A stretch of 64,000 bases of DNA, taken from Ligilactobacillus salitolerans (GTDB taxonomy: Bacteria > Bacillota > Bacilli > Lactobacillales > Lactobacillaceae). The DNA is taken from NCBI RefSeq assembly GCF_003864415.1, contig NZ_BFFP01000004.1:1-64000 (forward strand), in the 5' to 3' direction. This document shows positions 47,206 to 55,624 of this stretch, in pieces. Every line of letters begins with the position of its first letter. Positions within the stretch are counted from its first letter, which is position 1. The notes under the pieces are model-generated. The model was not told the origin of the DNA and did no database searches. It saw only the letters and a program-made list of their open reading frames with translations. The position numbers were made by a program, and so were the translations under genes.

Positions 47206-49362
47206 TTACTGGTCTTTCAGTTCAACAGTCATCTCTGGAACATTCTTTAGGGCTGTCCCTGCAGCAACGCTTTGCTTGGACCCATACCCTGAGCCGTTAA
47301 AGTTAATTTTAAGGCCAACCATTTGACCAAATTTAGCAATATCAGCTCTTGACCAGCCCGATAGATCAGGCATAGTCTGCTCACCATTGGTCAGTAAGAT
47401 CACTCTTTCGCCCTTGATGACTTGCGACCCGGCAACTTGTGACTGCTTCGTGATCTTGCTGCCGTTTCCGACCACGTTGACTTTCAAACCGCGTTTCTTT
47501 AATTTTTCGGCAACCGTCTCAGGATCTTGCTTAGTGAAATCACTGATTTTATAGGAAGAAGCCTTAAAGTCAGTGCTGTCCTCATCTAGAGCTCTTTGCA
47601 TTAATGGGTTAAAAATCGTGGCAAGCATCTTAGTTGCCGTCCCTTCAGACGAAAAACTGCGTGGCCGTTCGATCGTGACATACAAAATATACTTAGGATC
47701 ATTGGCCGGGGCAATTCCTGCCACGGAAAAAGTATAATTCATCTCACCGCTCATATAGCCGTTACCTTGCGGGTTGGCGATCTGGGCAGTCCCTGTCTTG
47801 ACTGCAACGGGATAGTCACTAAGCTTGTAGTCCTGCCCCGTCCCATTTTCATCAGTAACAACTTTTTCCATTAAATTTAAGACCTGCGAGCTAGTAGACT
47901 TGCTGATTGGATGACCCACGACCGTTGGTTTCGTTCGATAAACGATTTTGCCGGTGTTAGGATCCTTGATTTTATTGATCAAACGCGGTTTAACCATCTT
48001 CCCGCCGTTAGCGATCGCAGAAAAGCCTTGCATCATCTGAAAAGCAGTGACATCAATTCCCTGACCGTATGAAGTATTGGCTTGATCAATTGGATATTTG
48101 AAACTGATCGACCCATTGGATTCATCACCTAAACCTGAATCTGTACTCTTTAAGAAACCAAATTTTTTAATGTAACTTCCCCAGCGTTTAGCACCCATTT
48201 GCTGCTCTAAGTGAGCCATCCCCACGTTAGAAGAACGGATAAACGCCTGTTGATAGTTGATCGTCCCCCACCCGGCACGATTCCAATCATAAATCGTCTG
48301 GTGATTGATTTCAGTCGTTCCGGAATGGTATGTCGCATTCGGGTTAAAATTCCCGCTGTTGATCGCTGCAGCAGTGGTAAAGATCTTCATCGTTGAACCC
48401 GGCTCATAAGTATCCTCTAACAAAGTATTACGCCAGATATCAGACAAGCCCTCCCGATTCTGAGGATTAAAAGTCGGTCTTTGCGTTGCGGCAACGATCT
48501 CACCGTTTTTTGAATTCATTAAGATCGCACGGATCCCTTGCGGATGATATTTATTTTGCGCATTATCAGTCAAGGTTTCTAAATAAGTCTGCAGCCGCTG
48601 ATCAAGAGTCGTATAAATATTATCACCATTCTTGACTTTGCGCGTTTTAGCCTTCCGGTTGGTTAAGGTCGTTCCCATACTGTCAAAAGATGATCTTTTG
48701 ACCCCGTCAGTACCTCTCAGCCATTTCTCAAAGTGTTTTTCTAATCCCATTACACCCATCAAGCGCCCGTCAGTATTTTCTGCCAGCCCTATCAGATGAG
48801 AAGCAAATTTACCATTAGGATAGAGGCGCGACTGTGCTGGGATAAATTTAATTCCCGGTAATTTAGAAGCAGCGATCGTCTTTTTAGTTTCCAAGGAGAT
48901 GTTTTTACCGGCATTTCCCAGTTCAACCTGGTAAAGATCCTTGTTTTGCGGGTGCAAGGCCTGCCAGACTTTTTGATAACTCATATTTAAATTTTTACTC
49001 AACAAAGAAGCCGCCTGATGTTTTTTTGAATCAGGCAGGTAGTCGATCTTACCGTTATAAGTTGCCTTTTTAGACAAAACAATATAGATAGAATATGTAG
49101 TGGTATCCTCAGCAATAGGCTGCAGGTTAGCATCATAAATCGTCCCACGCTTGGCATTCAGCCGGGTTTTTGCATCATAAAGACGGGTGACCTTCTGCCG
49201 AATATCTTCGCCTCCAGCCCGGTGAAAAACTGTGATATAAAAAAAACGCCCCGCGAACAAGCCGAAAATTAAGATAATCACAAAGAAAATGACCCTGCCA
49301 AAGTGCTTGCGATTATACTCTATCTTCTTATTGTTCACAGATCGCTTTTGTTTATTATTCAT
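47206..49362 (-). CDS. Class B penicillin-binding protein with PASTA domains (division transpeptidase)
   Basis: This is the septal DD-transpeptidase that partners FtsW (PBP2x/FtsI type). It has one N-terminal membrane segment (about 23-45), a dimerisation domain and the transpeptidase domain with EPGSTMKIF (active-site Ser near 322), RSSN (near 377) and VKTGTA (near 522). Two C-terminal PASTA domains (about 610-718) are typical of the streptococcal-type PBP2x. It overlaps ftsL by four bases (ATGA). Confidence 0.96.
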   Translation of the reverse strand: MNNKQKRSVNNKKIEYNRKHFGRVIFFVIILIFGLFAGRFFYITVFHRAGGEDIRQKVTRLYDAKTRLNAKRGTIYDANLQPIAEDTTTYSIYIVLSKKATYNGKIDYLPDSKKHQAASLLSKNLNMSYQKVWQALHPQNKDLYQVELGNAGKNISLETKKTIAASKLPGIKFIPAQSRLYPNGKFASHLIGLAENTDGRLMGVMGLEKHFEKWLRGTDGVKRSSFDSMGTTLTNRKAKTRKVKNGDNIYTTLDQRLQTYLETLTDNAQNKYHPQGIRAILMNSKNGEIVAATQRPTFNPQNREGLSDIWRNTLLEDTYEPGSTMKIFTTAAAINSGNFNPNATYHSGTTEINHQTIYDWNRAGWGTINYQQAFIRSSNVGMAHLEQQMGAKRWGSYIKKFGFLKSTDSGLGDESNGSISFKYPIDQANTSYGQGIDVTAFQMMQGFSAIANGGKMVKPRLINKIKDPNTGKIVYRTKPTVVGHPISKSTSSQVLNLMEKVVTDENGTGQDYKLSDYPVAVKTGTAQIANPQGNGYMSGEMNYTFSVAGIAPANDPKYILYVTIERPRSFSSEGTATKMLATIFNPLMQRALDEDSTDFKASSYKISDFTKQDPETVAEKLKKRGLKVNVVGNGSKITKQSQVAGSQVIKGERVILLTNGEQTMPDLSGWSRADIAKFGQMVGLKINFNGSGYGSKQSVAAGTALKNVPEMTVELKDQ

Positions 49363-49724
49363 TTTGAAACATTCCTTGTATTTTGCTCGTTCATTGATAA
49401 GCCAGCCTTTTTAGCAACAGCATCAAGGCGTGAACGACTTGTCAATTCCCCGACTTCTTGCTTGGTATTTGAATTTTTAGCCTGCATGTTAGTGATTTGC
49501 CCATTAATTTTTTGCAGATGAACCTGCGATGAGTTCAAATTAATCGCAGATGCAATCACCAAACATGCTAGAATGCTGACCCAAGCAGAAATTAATACTA
49601 CCATAGTTTTCTCAATTTTTAAATACGTTCGCTTTTGCGACTGTTTTTTTGGTTGCCTTTCAGGGTTATGTATCGGCCTTTGCAGTGGTTGTGCAGAAAG
49701 TTGTTTCGCAGTATTCGAAGCCAT
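49359..49724 (-). CDS. ftsL: Cell division protein FtsL
   Basis: FtsL is a short bitopic protein of the divisome. The 121-residue product has a basic Gln/Lys-rich cytoplasmic part and a single membrane segment (about 43-63, VVLISAWVSILACLVIASAI). An extracellular coiled-coil/leucine-zipper-like region follows. Sequence conservation is low in this family; the assignment rests on length, topology and its place between rsmH and the PBP gene, with which it overlaps. Confidence 0.9.
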   Translation of the reverse strand: MASNTAKQLSAQPLQRPIHNPERQPKKQSQKRTYLKIEKTMVVLISAWVSILACLVIASAINLNSSQVHLQKINGQITNMQAKNSNTKQEVGELTSRSRLDAVAKKAGLSMNEQNTRNVSK

Positions 49725-49752
49725 GTAATCACATCCTTAATTAAAGTAAATT

Positions 49753-50706
49753 TTATTCAGAAATTTTTTCGATAACACGTAATTTGGCAGAATGAGCACG
49801 ATGATTTTGTTCGATTTCTTGTTCTGACGGAACGATCGGCTTTCTAGTGATCAATTTAAATTTAGGTTGGAGTTCAGGCGGGATAACCGGCAACCCACTG
49901 GGGAGATCATCAGGCAAGCTTGATTTTTCTTTAAAAAGATTTTTAACTAAGCGGTCTTCTAAAGACTGGAACGTGATCACCGCTATCCTGCCGCCAGGGG
50001 CTAATAGTTCCAAGGCTTGTTCTAACGAATCTTCTAGAGCACCAAGTTCATCATTGACCGCAATTCTTAATGCCTGAAAAACCTTTTTAGCTGGATGCCC
50101 GCCATGACGTCTGGCTTTAGCTGGGATCCCCTGTTTGATCAGTTCAACCAGCTGCTGGGTCGTTTCGATCGGCAGATTTTCACGTGTCGTTTCGATTCGC
50201 CGCGCAATTGATTTAGCATACTTTTCTTCCCCATAACGGGTAAAGATCCTCACCAGCTCTTGATAAGACCACTGATTCACTATTTGCTGTGCGCTCAGAG
50301 CTTGTCTTTGGTCCATGCGCATATCCAATGGGGCATCAAGCCGGTAGCTAAACCCTCTATCAGCAACATCGAATTGCGGTGAGGATACACCTAAGTCATA
50401 CACAATTCCATTGACTGCAGAGATCTTTTCTTTTTGCAAAGCATCCTTCAGCGCACGAAAGTTAGCTTGGATCAATGTCAGCTGGCTATTTGCAATGTAA
50501 CGTTCAAGCTGGTGTTGGTTGTATTTGATTGCTGTTTCATCCTGATCGAATGAATAAAGCCGTCCGCTTAAACCAAGCTGCGATAAGATCAGACCTGAAT
50601 GGCCGCCCCCGCCAAGCGTGCAGTCGACGTAAGTTCCATCAGATTTTATCTGCAGTTGTTCAACAGCTTCATTCAAGAGAACTGTTTTATGCTCAAATTC
50701 TGCCAT
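49753..50706 (-). CDS. rsmH: 16S rRNA (cytosine-1402-N4)-methyltransferase RsmH
   Basis: RsmH (MraW) methylates N4 of C1402 in the ribosomal P-site region. The product shows [13 protein letters not shown], the SAM-binding [15 protein letters not shown], and the conserved [24 protein letters not shown] block that marks MraW. The length of 317 residues is normal. It is the second gene of the mra operon, 38 bases after mraZ. Confidence 0.97.
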   Translation of the reverse strand: MAEFEHKTVLLNEAVEQLQIKSDGTYVDCTLGGGGHSGLILSQLGLSGRLYSFDQDETAIKYNQHQLERYIANSQLTLIQANFRALKDALQKEKISAVNGIVYDLGVSSPQFDVADRGFSYRLDAPLDMRMDQRQALSAQQIVNQWSYQELVRIFTRYGEEKYAKSIARRIETTRENLPIETTQQLVELIKQGIPAKARRHGGHPAKKVFQALRIAVNDELGALEDSLEQALELLAPGGRIAVITFQSLEDRLVKNLFKEKSSLPDDLPSGLPVIPPELQPKFKLITRKPIVPSEQEIEQNHRAHSAKLRVIEKISE

Positions 50707-50744
50707 CTTTTCCCCTAACTTTCTTGATCAAACACAACTTTTCC

Positions 50745-51176
50745 TCACAGCCCAAAATCGATCATATTTTCAGCAATCTCGTCAAAGTTTTCTTCAGCAC
50801 TGTCAGAGAAACTTTGCCACCGTTCTTCAGACCAAATTTCAAAACGGTTAGAAACCCCGACGATCACACACTTTTTGTCCACTCCCGCATGAGAAAGTAA
50901 AGATTGGGGGACATTAATTCGGCCTTGTTTATCAAAGTCGCTTTCAGTCGCCGCCGAATAGAAGAAACGGACAAAAGAACGTGCATCTTTTTTGGTTAAC
51001 GGAAGCTGTTTAAGTTTTTCTTCCAGGGTTTGCCATTCATCTAAGGGATAACCAAACAAACACCCATCTAATCCGCGAGTTAGCACACATTTCTGACCCA
51101 ACTCATCCCGAAACTTGGCTGGAATTATCAGACGGCCTTTAGTGTCGAGTGAATGTCGATATTCTCCCATAAACAA
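50745..51176 (-). CDS. mraZ: Transcriptional regulator MraZ
   Basis: MraZ is a DNA-binding regulator of the dcw operon made of two SpoVT/AbrB-like swapped-hairpin domains; in E. coli and Mollicutes it binds direct repeats upstream of its own gene. The 143-residue product has both domains ([23 protein letters not shown] and [20 protein letters not shown]). I chose TTG at 51176, eight bases after AAGGGGGG, which gives the usual FMGEYRHS start. The in-frame GTG three codons upstream lies inside that site. Six GTG boxes sit just upstream. Confidence 0.95.
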   Translation of the reverse strand: MFMGEYRHSLDTKGRLIIPAKFRDELGQKCVLTRGLDGCLFGYPLDEWQTLEEKLKQLPLTKKDARSFVRFFYSAATESDFDKQGRINVPQSLLSHAGVDKKCVIVGVSNRFEIWSEERWQSFSDSAEENFDEIAENMIDFGL

Positions 51177-51209
51177 TGGCTGCACCCCCCTTACTGTTAT
51201 TTAATTTAA

Positions 51210-51218
51210 ATATTACCA
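51210..51218 (-). promoter_or_regulatory. Probable mra (dcw) operon promoter
   Basis: On the minus strand TGTGG-TAATAT ends at 51210, an extended -10 about 34 bases before mraZ. No good -35 is visible because the upstream region is occupied by the repeat boxes. Confidence 0.5.
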
Positions 51219-51273
51219 CATCTCCCCACTTTTAACCACTAAATGGCACAAAAATGACACTTTCTCCACTTTA
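51216..51273 (-). promoter_or_regulatory. Candidate MraZ operator: six phased GTG boxes
   Basis: On the minus strand the boxes read, in order, AAAGTGG, AAAGTGT, TTTGTGC, TTAGTGG, AAAGTGG and GATGTGG. Their CAC cores on the plus strand start at 51267, 51258, 51247, 51237, 51227 and 51217, so spacings are 9, 11, 10, 10 and 10 bases, one helical turn each. Known MraZ sites are direct repeats about 10 bp apart containing AAAGTGG- or TGGG-type cores. The last box overlaps the extended -10, which fits autorepression. Confidence 0.7.
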
Positions 51274-51350
51274 CAGGTAAAAAAAGGTTACTTCTGCCAA
51301 ACGCAGCCATTTTTTTCTGGTTTCGACATTAGTAACTTATTCTTTAAAAT

Positions 51351-51387
51351 AAAAAAACAGCCTCCGTCTCAGGACGAAAGCTGCTGC
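51351..51387 (-). terminator. DUF3397 gene terminator
   Basis: On the minus strand CAGC...TTCGTC pairs with GACGGA...GCTG around CTGA (51358-51386), followed by seven T. It lies about 20 bases past the DUF3397 stop and isolates the mra operon from it. Confidence 0.78.
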
Positions 51388-51406
51388 AACTATAGATATA
51401 TTTTTA

Positions 51407-51778
51407 TTAAATCAGATTGCCAACCACTCGGACGAATTGTAGGGCAAGCAAGATCAAATATGCAACCAGTGCTAACATGTCAGCAACGCGCAAGTAGCGC
51501 ACGAAAAATGCACTGTATATGATGTCGCCTTCAAAAAAAACGTAGGTCAGAGTCATGGCAATACCAAACAATCCCAGAGCAAAAACCAAGAATGGCAAAA
51601 GTGATAAGCCCAATAAGTCACTAGATAAGAAATGGAGCGCACAAAAAAGCAGCGGTAAGTTTAAATCAAGAATTTTCAATTGTCGCGGCCATTTTGTTGA
51701 CGCTAGTTTCTGAGTAACTAATAGCAGAACATTCCAGCCCACTAAAAAAACCAGCCAAAAGATCCAATTTTTAAACAT
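51407..51778 (-). CDS. DUF3397 family membrane protein
   Basis: This 123-residue protein has four hydrophobic segments and little else, matching the DUF3397 family of lactobacilli found just upstream of mraZ. Function is unknown. I chose ATG 51778 (MFKNWIFWLVF), seven bases after AGGAG; the in-frame start 14 codons earlier lies before this site. The transcript is monocistronic with a terminator before the mra promoter. Confidence 0.82.
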   Translation of the reverse strand: MFKNWIFWLVFLVGWNVLLLVTQKLASTKWPRQLKILDLNLPLLFCALHFLSSDLLGLSLLPFLVFALGLFGIAMTLTYVFFEGDIIYSAFFVRYLRVADMLALVAYLILLALQFVRVVGNLI

Positions 51779-51919
51779 CGAAATACTCCTCTTTCTGGGG
51801 ACAGAATTTAGCAGCAGCAATTAAACAACTTTCTTACTAGAAATCACTCAGCTAGATTCACAAATTCTAAGACCCGCTGTCACCTAAACGGCAGCAAACT
51901 GGAAATTCTACATCCGAGT

Positions 51920-51949
51920 TTGACATTCTTACAATGAAAAATGTAAGAT
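51920..51949 (+). promoter_or_regulatory. Promoter of the DUF4044 microprotein
   Basis: A perfect TTGACA (51920-51925), an 18-base spacer and TAAGAT (51944-51949) lie about 30 bases before the TTG start. This is one of the best -35/-10 pairs in the window. Confidence 0.7.
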
Positions 51950-51980
51950 ATACCTAGAAAAAAATAAGGGTGATTTAAGA

Positions 51981-52103
51981 TTGCATAAAAAGAAAAAGCG
52001 AACTACTTTTCAAAAAATAACTTTAGTTATTGTCTGGCTGATGCTGATATTCACCGTTGGTGCTGTGATCCTCGGTTCCGTCGGCCCATTCCTAGGCAAC
52101 TAA
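51981..52103 (+). CDS. DUF4044-like membrane microprotein (40 residues)
   Basis: The TTG at 51981 opens a 40-codon frame ending at TAA 52101-52103. The product starts HKKKKRTTFQK, then has one membrane segment (ITLVIVWLMLIFTVGAVILGS) and a short tail GPFLGN. This basic start plus a single transmembrane helix matches the short DUF4044 proteins of lactobacilli located next to DUF3397 and mraZ. A strong promoter and a perfect terminator bracket it and AAGGGTGA precedes the TTG, so it is a real monocistronic gene. Its function is unknown. Confidence 0.8.
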   Translation: MHKKKKRTTFQKITLVIVWLMLIFTVGAVILGSVGPFLGN

Positions 52104-52116
52104 TTTTAGATCTTCT

Positions 52117-52146
52117 GCAAGGTGAAAAATTCACCTTGCTTTTTTA
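52117..52146 (+). terminator. DUF4044 gene terminator
   Basis: A perfect 10-bp stem GCAAGGTGAA/TTCACCTTGC (52117-52126 and 52130-52139) with a three-base loop is followed by six T. It abuts the convergent hydrolase stop codon. Confidence 0.92.
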
Positions 52147-53079
52147 ATGCCAATAATTAGCAAAAAAACGACTGACCTTTTGCCGATAGGCATCCGGATA
52201 ATTTTTAAAGGATGCAGCGTGCTTAGTCTTGGGGGTTATCCATATTTTTTTTGGGCCCTGGGTTGCATGATAATTTTGGTAAACCATCTTCGTTGGTACA
52301 AAAGTATCGTTTTGACCATGAATAAAGAAAATCGGCAATTTATTTTTACGTAAAGCAGCAACTGAATTACCGTGATAAAAATTATAGCCGACCCGATAAC
52401 GTGCAACCAGCAAGCTCAAAGGGATCAAAGGATACCGGGGAAAATTAAATTGCTGCTTTAATTGGAAAGCCAGTTCATTTTCAACCGTGTCATAGCCGCA
52501 ATCTTCAACAATTGCCTTAACTTGTTTGGGCAACTTTAAACCACTCATCATCATGACTGTTGCACCGCCCATGCTGACACCGAACAGCCCGATCTGGGAA
52601 GACTGGCCGTTTTTAGCGATCACTCGGTTGACCCAGCGCACATAATCTCGGCTGTCAGGATAACCAAAGGTAACATACCGTCCCGAACTAACTCCACTGC
52701 CGCGATCATCTGGCGCCAGCACATTATACCCTAAATTATGAAACATTCTGATATAGCCTGCCATCGTAAAATGGCTGCCTTGATATCCGTGGGCAACAAC
52801 GATCGTCTTTTTCGTCGCCTTTTGTGCTGGATAGTAGAAGGCAGCGAGTTTTTGCTCGGTATCGACGGCCTTGATCTGCCAGCGGGAAGTCTCTTTTTGC
52901 TCTAAAAGCCATTTCTGATCCTGCCCGCTTTGTCCTTTTTCCGCAAGTTCATTTTGGGTCCGCGTCGGATTATCGAAGGCATATGAAACTAAATAATTTG
53001 CACCATATCCTAATACTCCAAGAATAACAACGATCAGTAAACCAGTAAAGCCTAAAAATATTTTTTTCTTTTTTGTCAT
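52144..53079 (-). CDS. Alpha/beta hydrolase, membrane-anchored
   Basis: The 311-residue product has one N-terminal membrane segment (about 8-28) and an extracellular alpha/beta-hydrolase domain. HGYQGSHF gives the oxyanion region and GVSMGGATV the nucleophile elbow (Ser near 170). FIHGQNDTFVP carries the acid and TKHAASF the probable catalytic His. It resembles the YqkD/BAAT-like hydrolases of Firmicutes. The substrate is unknown. It is separated by about 80 bases from cls upstream and is probably expressed with it. Confidence 0.9.
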   Translation of the reverse strand: MTKKKKIFLGFTGLLIVVILGVLGYGANYLVSYAFDNPTRTQNELAEKGQSGQDQKWLLEQKETSRWQIKAVDTEQKLAAFYYPAQKATKKTIVVAHGYQGSHFTMAGYIRMFHNLGYNVLAPDDRGSGVSSGRYVTFGYPDSRDYVRWVNRVIAKNGQSSQIGLFGVSMGGATVMMMSGLKLPKQVKAIVEDCGYDTVENELAFQLKQQFNFPRYPLIPLSLLVARYRVGYNFYHGNSVAALRKNKLPIFFIHGQNDTFVPTKMVYQNYHATQGPKKIWITPKTKHAASFKNYPDAYRQKVSRFFANYWH

Positions 53080-53160
53080 CGTATAATTCCATTCATCTCA
53101 AAATTAAAAATGCAGCACCAAAAGCAAAGATCTCTCTTTCTAACTTGGTAGATACTTTGC

Positions 53161-54624
53161 CTAAAGTATTGGTGAAAGCAACCGCGAAAAGTACTGTTTA
53201 AATTTCAGCCACCGTGATTGCTGCTCAAAAAATTCAGGTGTCAGCTTAGTACTCTTCTTTTCATCGTTTTCAAATACTTCCGTCAATTGAACCGCCAATT
53301 TGCGATCATAACAAAATGCATTAACTTCAAAGTTTAATTTAAAACTGCGAAAATCTAAATTAGCTGAACCAACGGAAGCCATCTGCCCATCGATGACCAT
53401 CGTTTTTGCATGCATAAATCCATCCTCATACTGATAAATCTCAACACCTTTACTTAAAAGCTCTTTGGCGTAGTATTGTGTCGCCCGGTAAACGAAGGCA
53501 TGGTCAGGCATGGAAGGGATCATGATCTTAACTTTAACGCCCGAAAAGGCAGCAACATTCAGCGCCTCCAAAACAGAATCATCGGGGATCAAGTATGGTG
53601 TCTGAATGAAAATGTAATCATGAGCATTACTGATCATTTTTAAATATCCCAATTTGATTGCTTCTGTTTCATTATCTGGCCCGGAAGATACGATTTGGAT
53701 CCCAGTCGAGCCCTGCGCCCGCTGCAAAGGAAAATAACGGTCAGCATATTCGATTGGCGAAGCTTCGGGAGAATTTTTAACTGTCGCATTCCAATCCTGA
53801 AAAAACTGTGATTGTAAGGCAACTGCTGCGTTTCCAATAATTCGTAAATGCGTGTCACGCCAATTCCCAAATTTTTTCAAACGGCCCAAGTACTGGTCTC
53901 CAATGTTGAAACCGCCAATATAGCCGATTGTTCCATCGATCACCACAATTTTTCTATGGTCGCGGTAGTTTAAACGGGGGCTGTGAAAATACGATTTCTT
54001 AGACCCAAAGAACGGTTCTGCCTGACCGCCTAATTCTTCTAAGTGCTTAAAAAAGTGATGTGCTTGCCCGCGTGAACCCATGCTGTCATAAATCACACGA
54101 ACGTTCACTCCTCTTTTTTGGGCAGCTTCTAACGCGCCTAGTATCTGCGTACCGATCTCGTCACTGTAAAAAGTATAGTACTCAATATGTATGTCATCCT
54201 TGGCATTTGCAATATCAGTCAGCAGCTGAGTGAACTTAGTTTGACCATCAGTATAAAAAGTAACTTGATTGTTATCAGTAAATATTGCTTGGTCGGCTTC
54301 TAAGAATAAACGGGAAGTCTGCTGTGACTCTCGAGTCAACAGATCATATGGGAGTAATTCTTTTTCATTCCACTGCTCTTTTTGTAGTTCTACCAACTGG
54401 TTGATCCCCAGTTTTTCTTGCAGTTTAATGTCAAAGATCCGTTCTTTGGAAATCTTTTTGCCGACGACCAAATAAATCACAAAACCGATGACCGGCAACA
54501 AGTTAAGCACCAAAAGCCAAGCCCAAGTCGCAGCGATATCTCTTTTTTCCTTGAAAACTGTTACGACCGCCAAAACCGTATTTGCGAAAATCACTAACCA
54601 GAGTATGTTATAAACCCAGCTCAC
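53161..54624 (-). CDS. cls: Cardiolipin synthase
   Basis: Cardiolipin synthase joins two phosphatidylglycerol molecules. The 487-residue product has two N-terminal membrane helices (about 5-55) and two phospholipase-D HKD motifs, HRKIVVIDGTIGYIGG and HAKTMVIDGQMASVGSANLD. This is the usual ClsA-type layout with two PLD repeats. The start GTG at 54624 follows GGTGA. The most similar characterised enzymes make cardiolipin; broader phospholipid exchange is possible. Confidence 0.95.
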   Translation of the reverse strand: MSWVYNILWLVIFANTVLAVVTVFKEKRDIAATWAWLLVLNLLPVIGFVIYLVVGKKISKERIFDIKLQEKLGINQLVELQKEQWNEKELLPYDLLTRESQQTSRLFLEADQAIFTDNNQVTFYTDGQTKFTQLLTDIANAKDDIHIEYYTFYSDEIGTQILGALEAAQKRGVNVRVIYDSMGSRGQAHHFFKHLEELGGQAEPFFGSKKSYFHSPRLNYRDHRKIVVIDGTIGYIGGFNIGDQYLGRLKKFGNWRDTHLRIIGNAAVALQSQFFQDWNATVKNSPEASPIEYADRYFPLQRAQGSTGIQIVSSGPDNETEAIKLGYLKMISNAHDYIFIQTPYLIPDDSVLEALNVAAFSGVKVKIMIPSMPDHAFVYRATQYYAKELLSKGVEIYQYEDGFMHAKTMVIDGQMASVGSANLDFRSFKLNFEVNAFCYDRKLAVQLTEVFENDEKKSTKLTPEFFEQQSRWLKFKQYFSRLLSPIL

Positions 54625-54662
54625 ACTTATTCACCATCCACTTTTGATTCAAATATAGAGAA

Positions 54663-54671
54663 ATTATAGCA
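54663..54671 (-). promoter_or_regulatory. Probable cls promoter (extended -10)
   Basis: On the minus strand TTTGC-TATAAT, with a perfect TATAAT (54668-54663), is about 40 bases before cls. No -35 is obvious. Confidence 0.55.
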
Positions 54672-54712
54672 AAAACCTGCATTAAAGTATAATAAACACA
54701 GCCATTATTGAA

Positions 54713-54750
54713 AATGGTCCGTTCGCTTGATTGGTTAGACCATTCTCTTT
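54713..54750. repeat. Inverted repeat between minD and cls
   Basis: AATGGTC (54713-54719) and GACCATT (54738-54744) form a 7-bp stem with an 18-base loop, and CTCTTTT follows on the plus strand. It could be a weak plus-strand terminator or a protein-binding site; no plus-strand gene is visible before it. Confidence 0.35.
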
Positions 54751-54764
54751 TCAAAAGCTGAATC

Positions 54765-54791
54765 AAAATAAAAAGGCCATTACTGACCTTA
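54765..54791 (-). terminator. minCD terminator
   Basis: On the minus strand AAGGTCA pairs with TGGCCTT (one G-U) around a four-base loop and is followed by TTTTTATTTT. It is about 25 bases past the minD stop. Confidence 0.75.
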
Positions 54792-54813
54792 AATAACCTA
54801 ATGAATGCACGTG

Positions 54814-55623
54814 TTACTTATCTTTTTTAAACCATGCACCAATTTTATGGAAAAACCCAGCTTTTTTAGGTTCTTGCAAAGACATTAGCGGTACTGTTTG
54901 ACCTTCAAGCCTCCTAGCAATATCGCGATAGCCTTGTGCAGCCGGATTTTTCTCGTACAGGACAATTGGCTCACCGCGGTTAGAAGTAGCGATAACTTGA
55001 TCTTCATCAAAGACGATCCCTAACAATTCCAGTGCCAAATGGCGCGTGATCTCATCAACGTCCATCATTTCACCGTCATTGATCATATGACGTCTGATCC
55101 GATTGATCACTAACATTGGCGGTTTATCTAAATTTTCTTGTTCCAGCAAACCAACAACTCGGTCTGCATCACGAACTGCTGAAATTTCAGGGGTCGAGAC
55201 GACAATTGCTTCGTCAGCACCTGCTACAGCATTCATAAAGCCCTGTTCGATACCGGCTGGACAGTCTAAAAAGACATAATCAAAATCGTTTTTGAGTTCA
55301 TTTACGATCACAACAGCTTGTTCCGGAGTTAAAGATGTTTTATCCGCATTTTGTGCTGCTGGAAGTAAGTATAGCTGATCATTAAACCGCTTGTCTTTGA
55401 TCAAAGCTTGCGGAAGTTTAGCGCGTCCTTCTGCTACATCCACAATATCATAAATGATGCGATTATCTAGTCCCAGCACAACGTCTAAATTGCGCAAACC
55501 GATATCTAAATCAACTAAACATACTTTTTTATCCATCAATGCTAACGCCGTACCCAAGTTAGCGGTTGTTGTTGTTTTGCCTACGCCGCCCTTGCCCGAC
55601 GTCACTACAATTGCTTTGCCCAT
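54814..55623 (-). CDS. minD: Septum site-determining ATPase MinD
   Basis: MinD is the membrane-cycling ATPase that carries MinC to poles and blocks FtsZ there. The deviant Walker A SGKGGVGKTTTTANL and DCPAGIEQGF are present. The C-terminal amphipathic helix GFFHKIGAWFKKD binds membrane. It is one base after minC and last in the mreCD-minCD unit. No minE is visible, consistent with DivIVA-type placement. Confidence 0.97.
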   Translation of the reverse strand: MGKAIVVTSGKGGVGKTTTTANLGTALALMDKKVCLVDLDIGLRNLDVVLGLDNRIIYDIVDVAEGRAKLPQALIKDKRFNDQLYLLPAAQNADKTSLTPEQAVVIVNELKNDFDYVFLDCPAGIEQGFMNAVAGADEAIVVSTPEISAVRDADRVVGLLEQENLDKPPMLVINRIRRHMINDGEMMDVDEITRHLALELLGIVFDEDQVIATSNRGEPIVLYEKNPAAQGYRDIARRLEGQTVPLMSLQEPKKAGFFHKIGAWFKKDK

Positions 55624-55624
55624 T

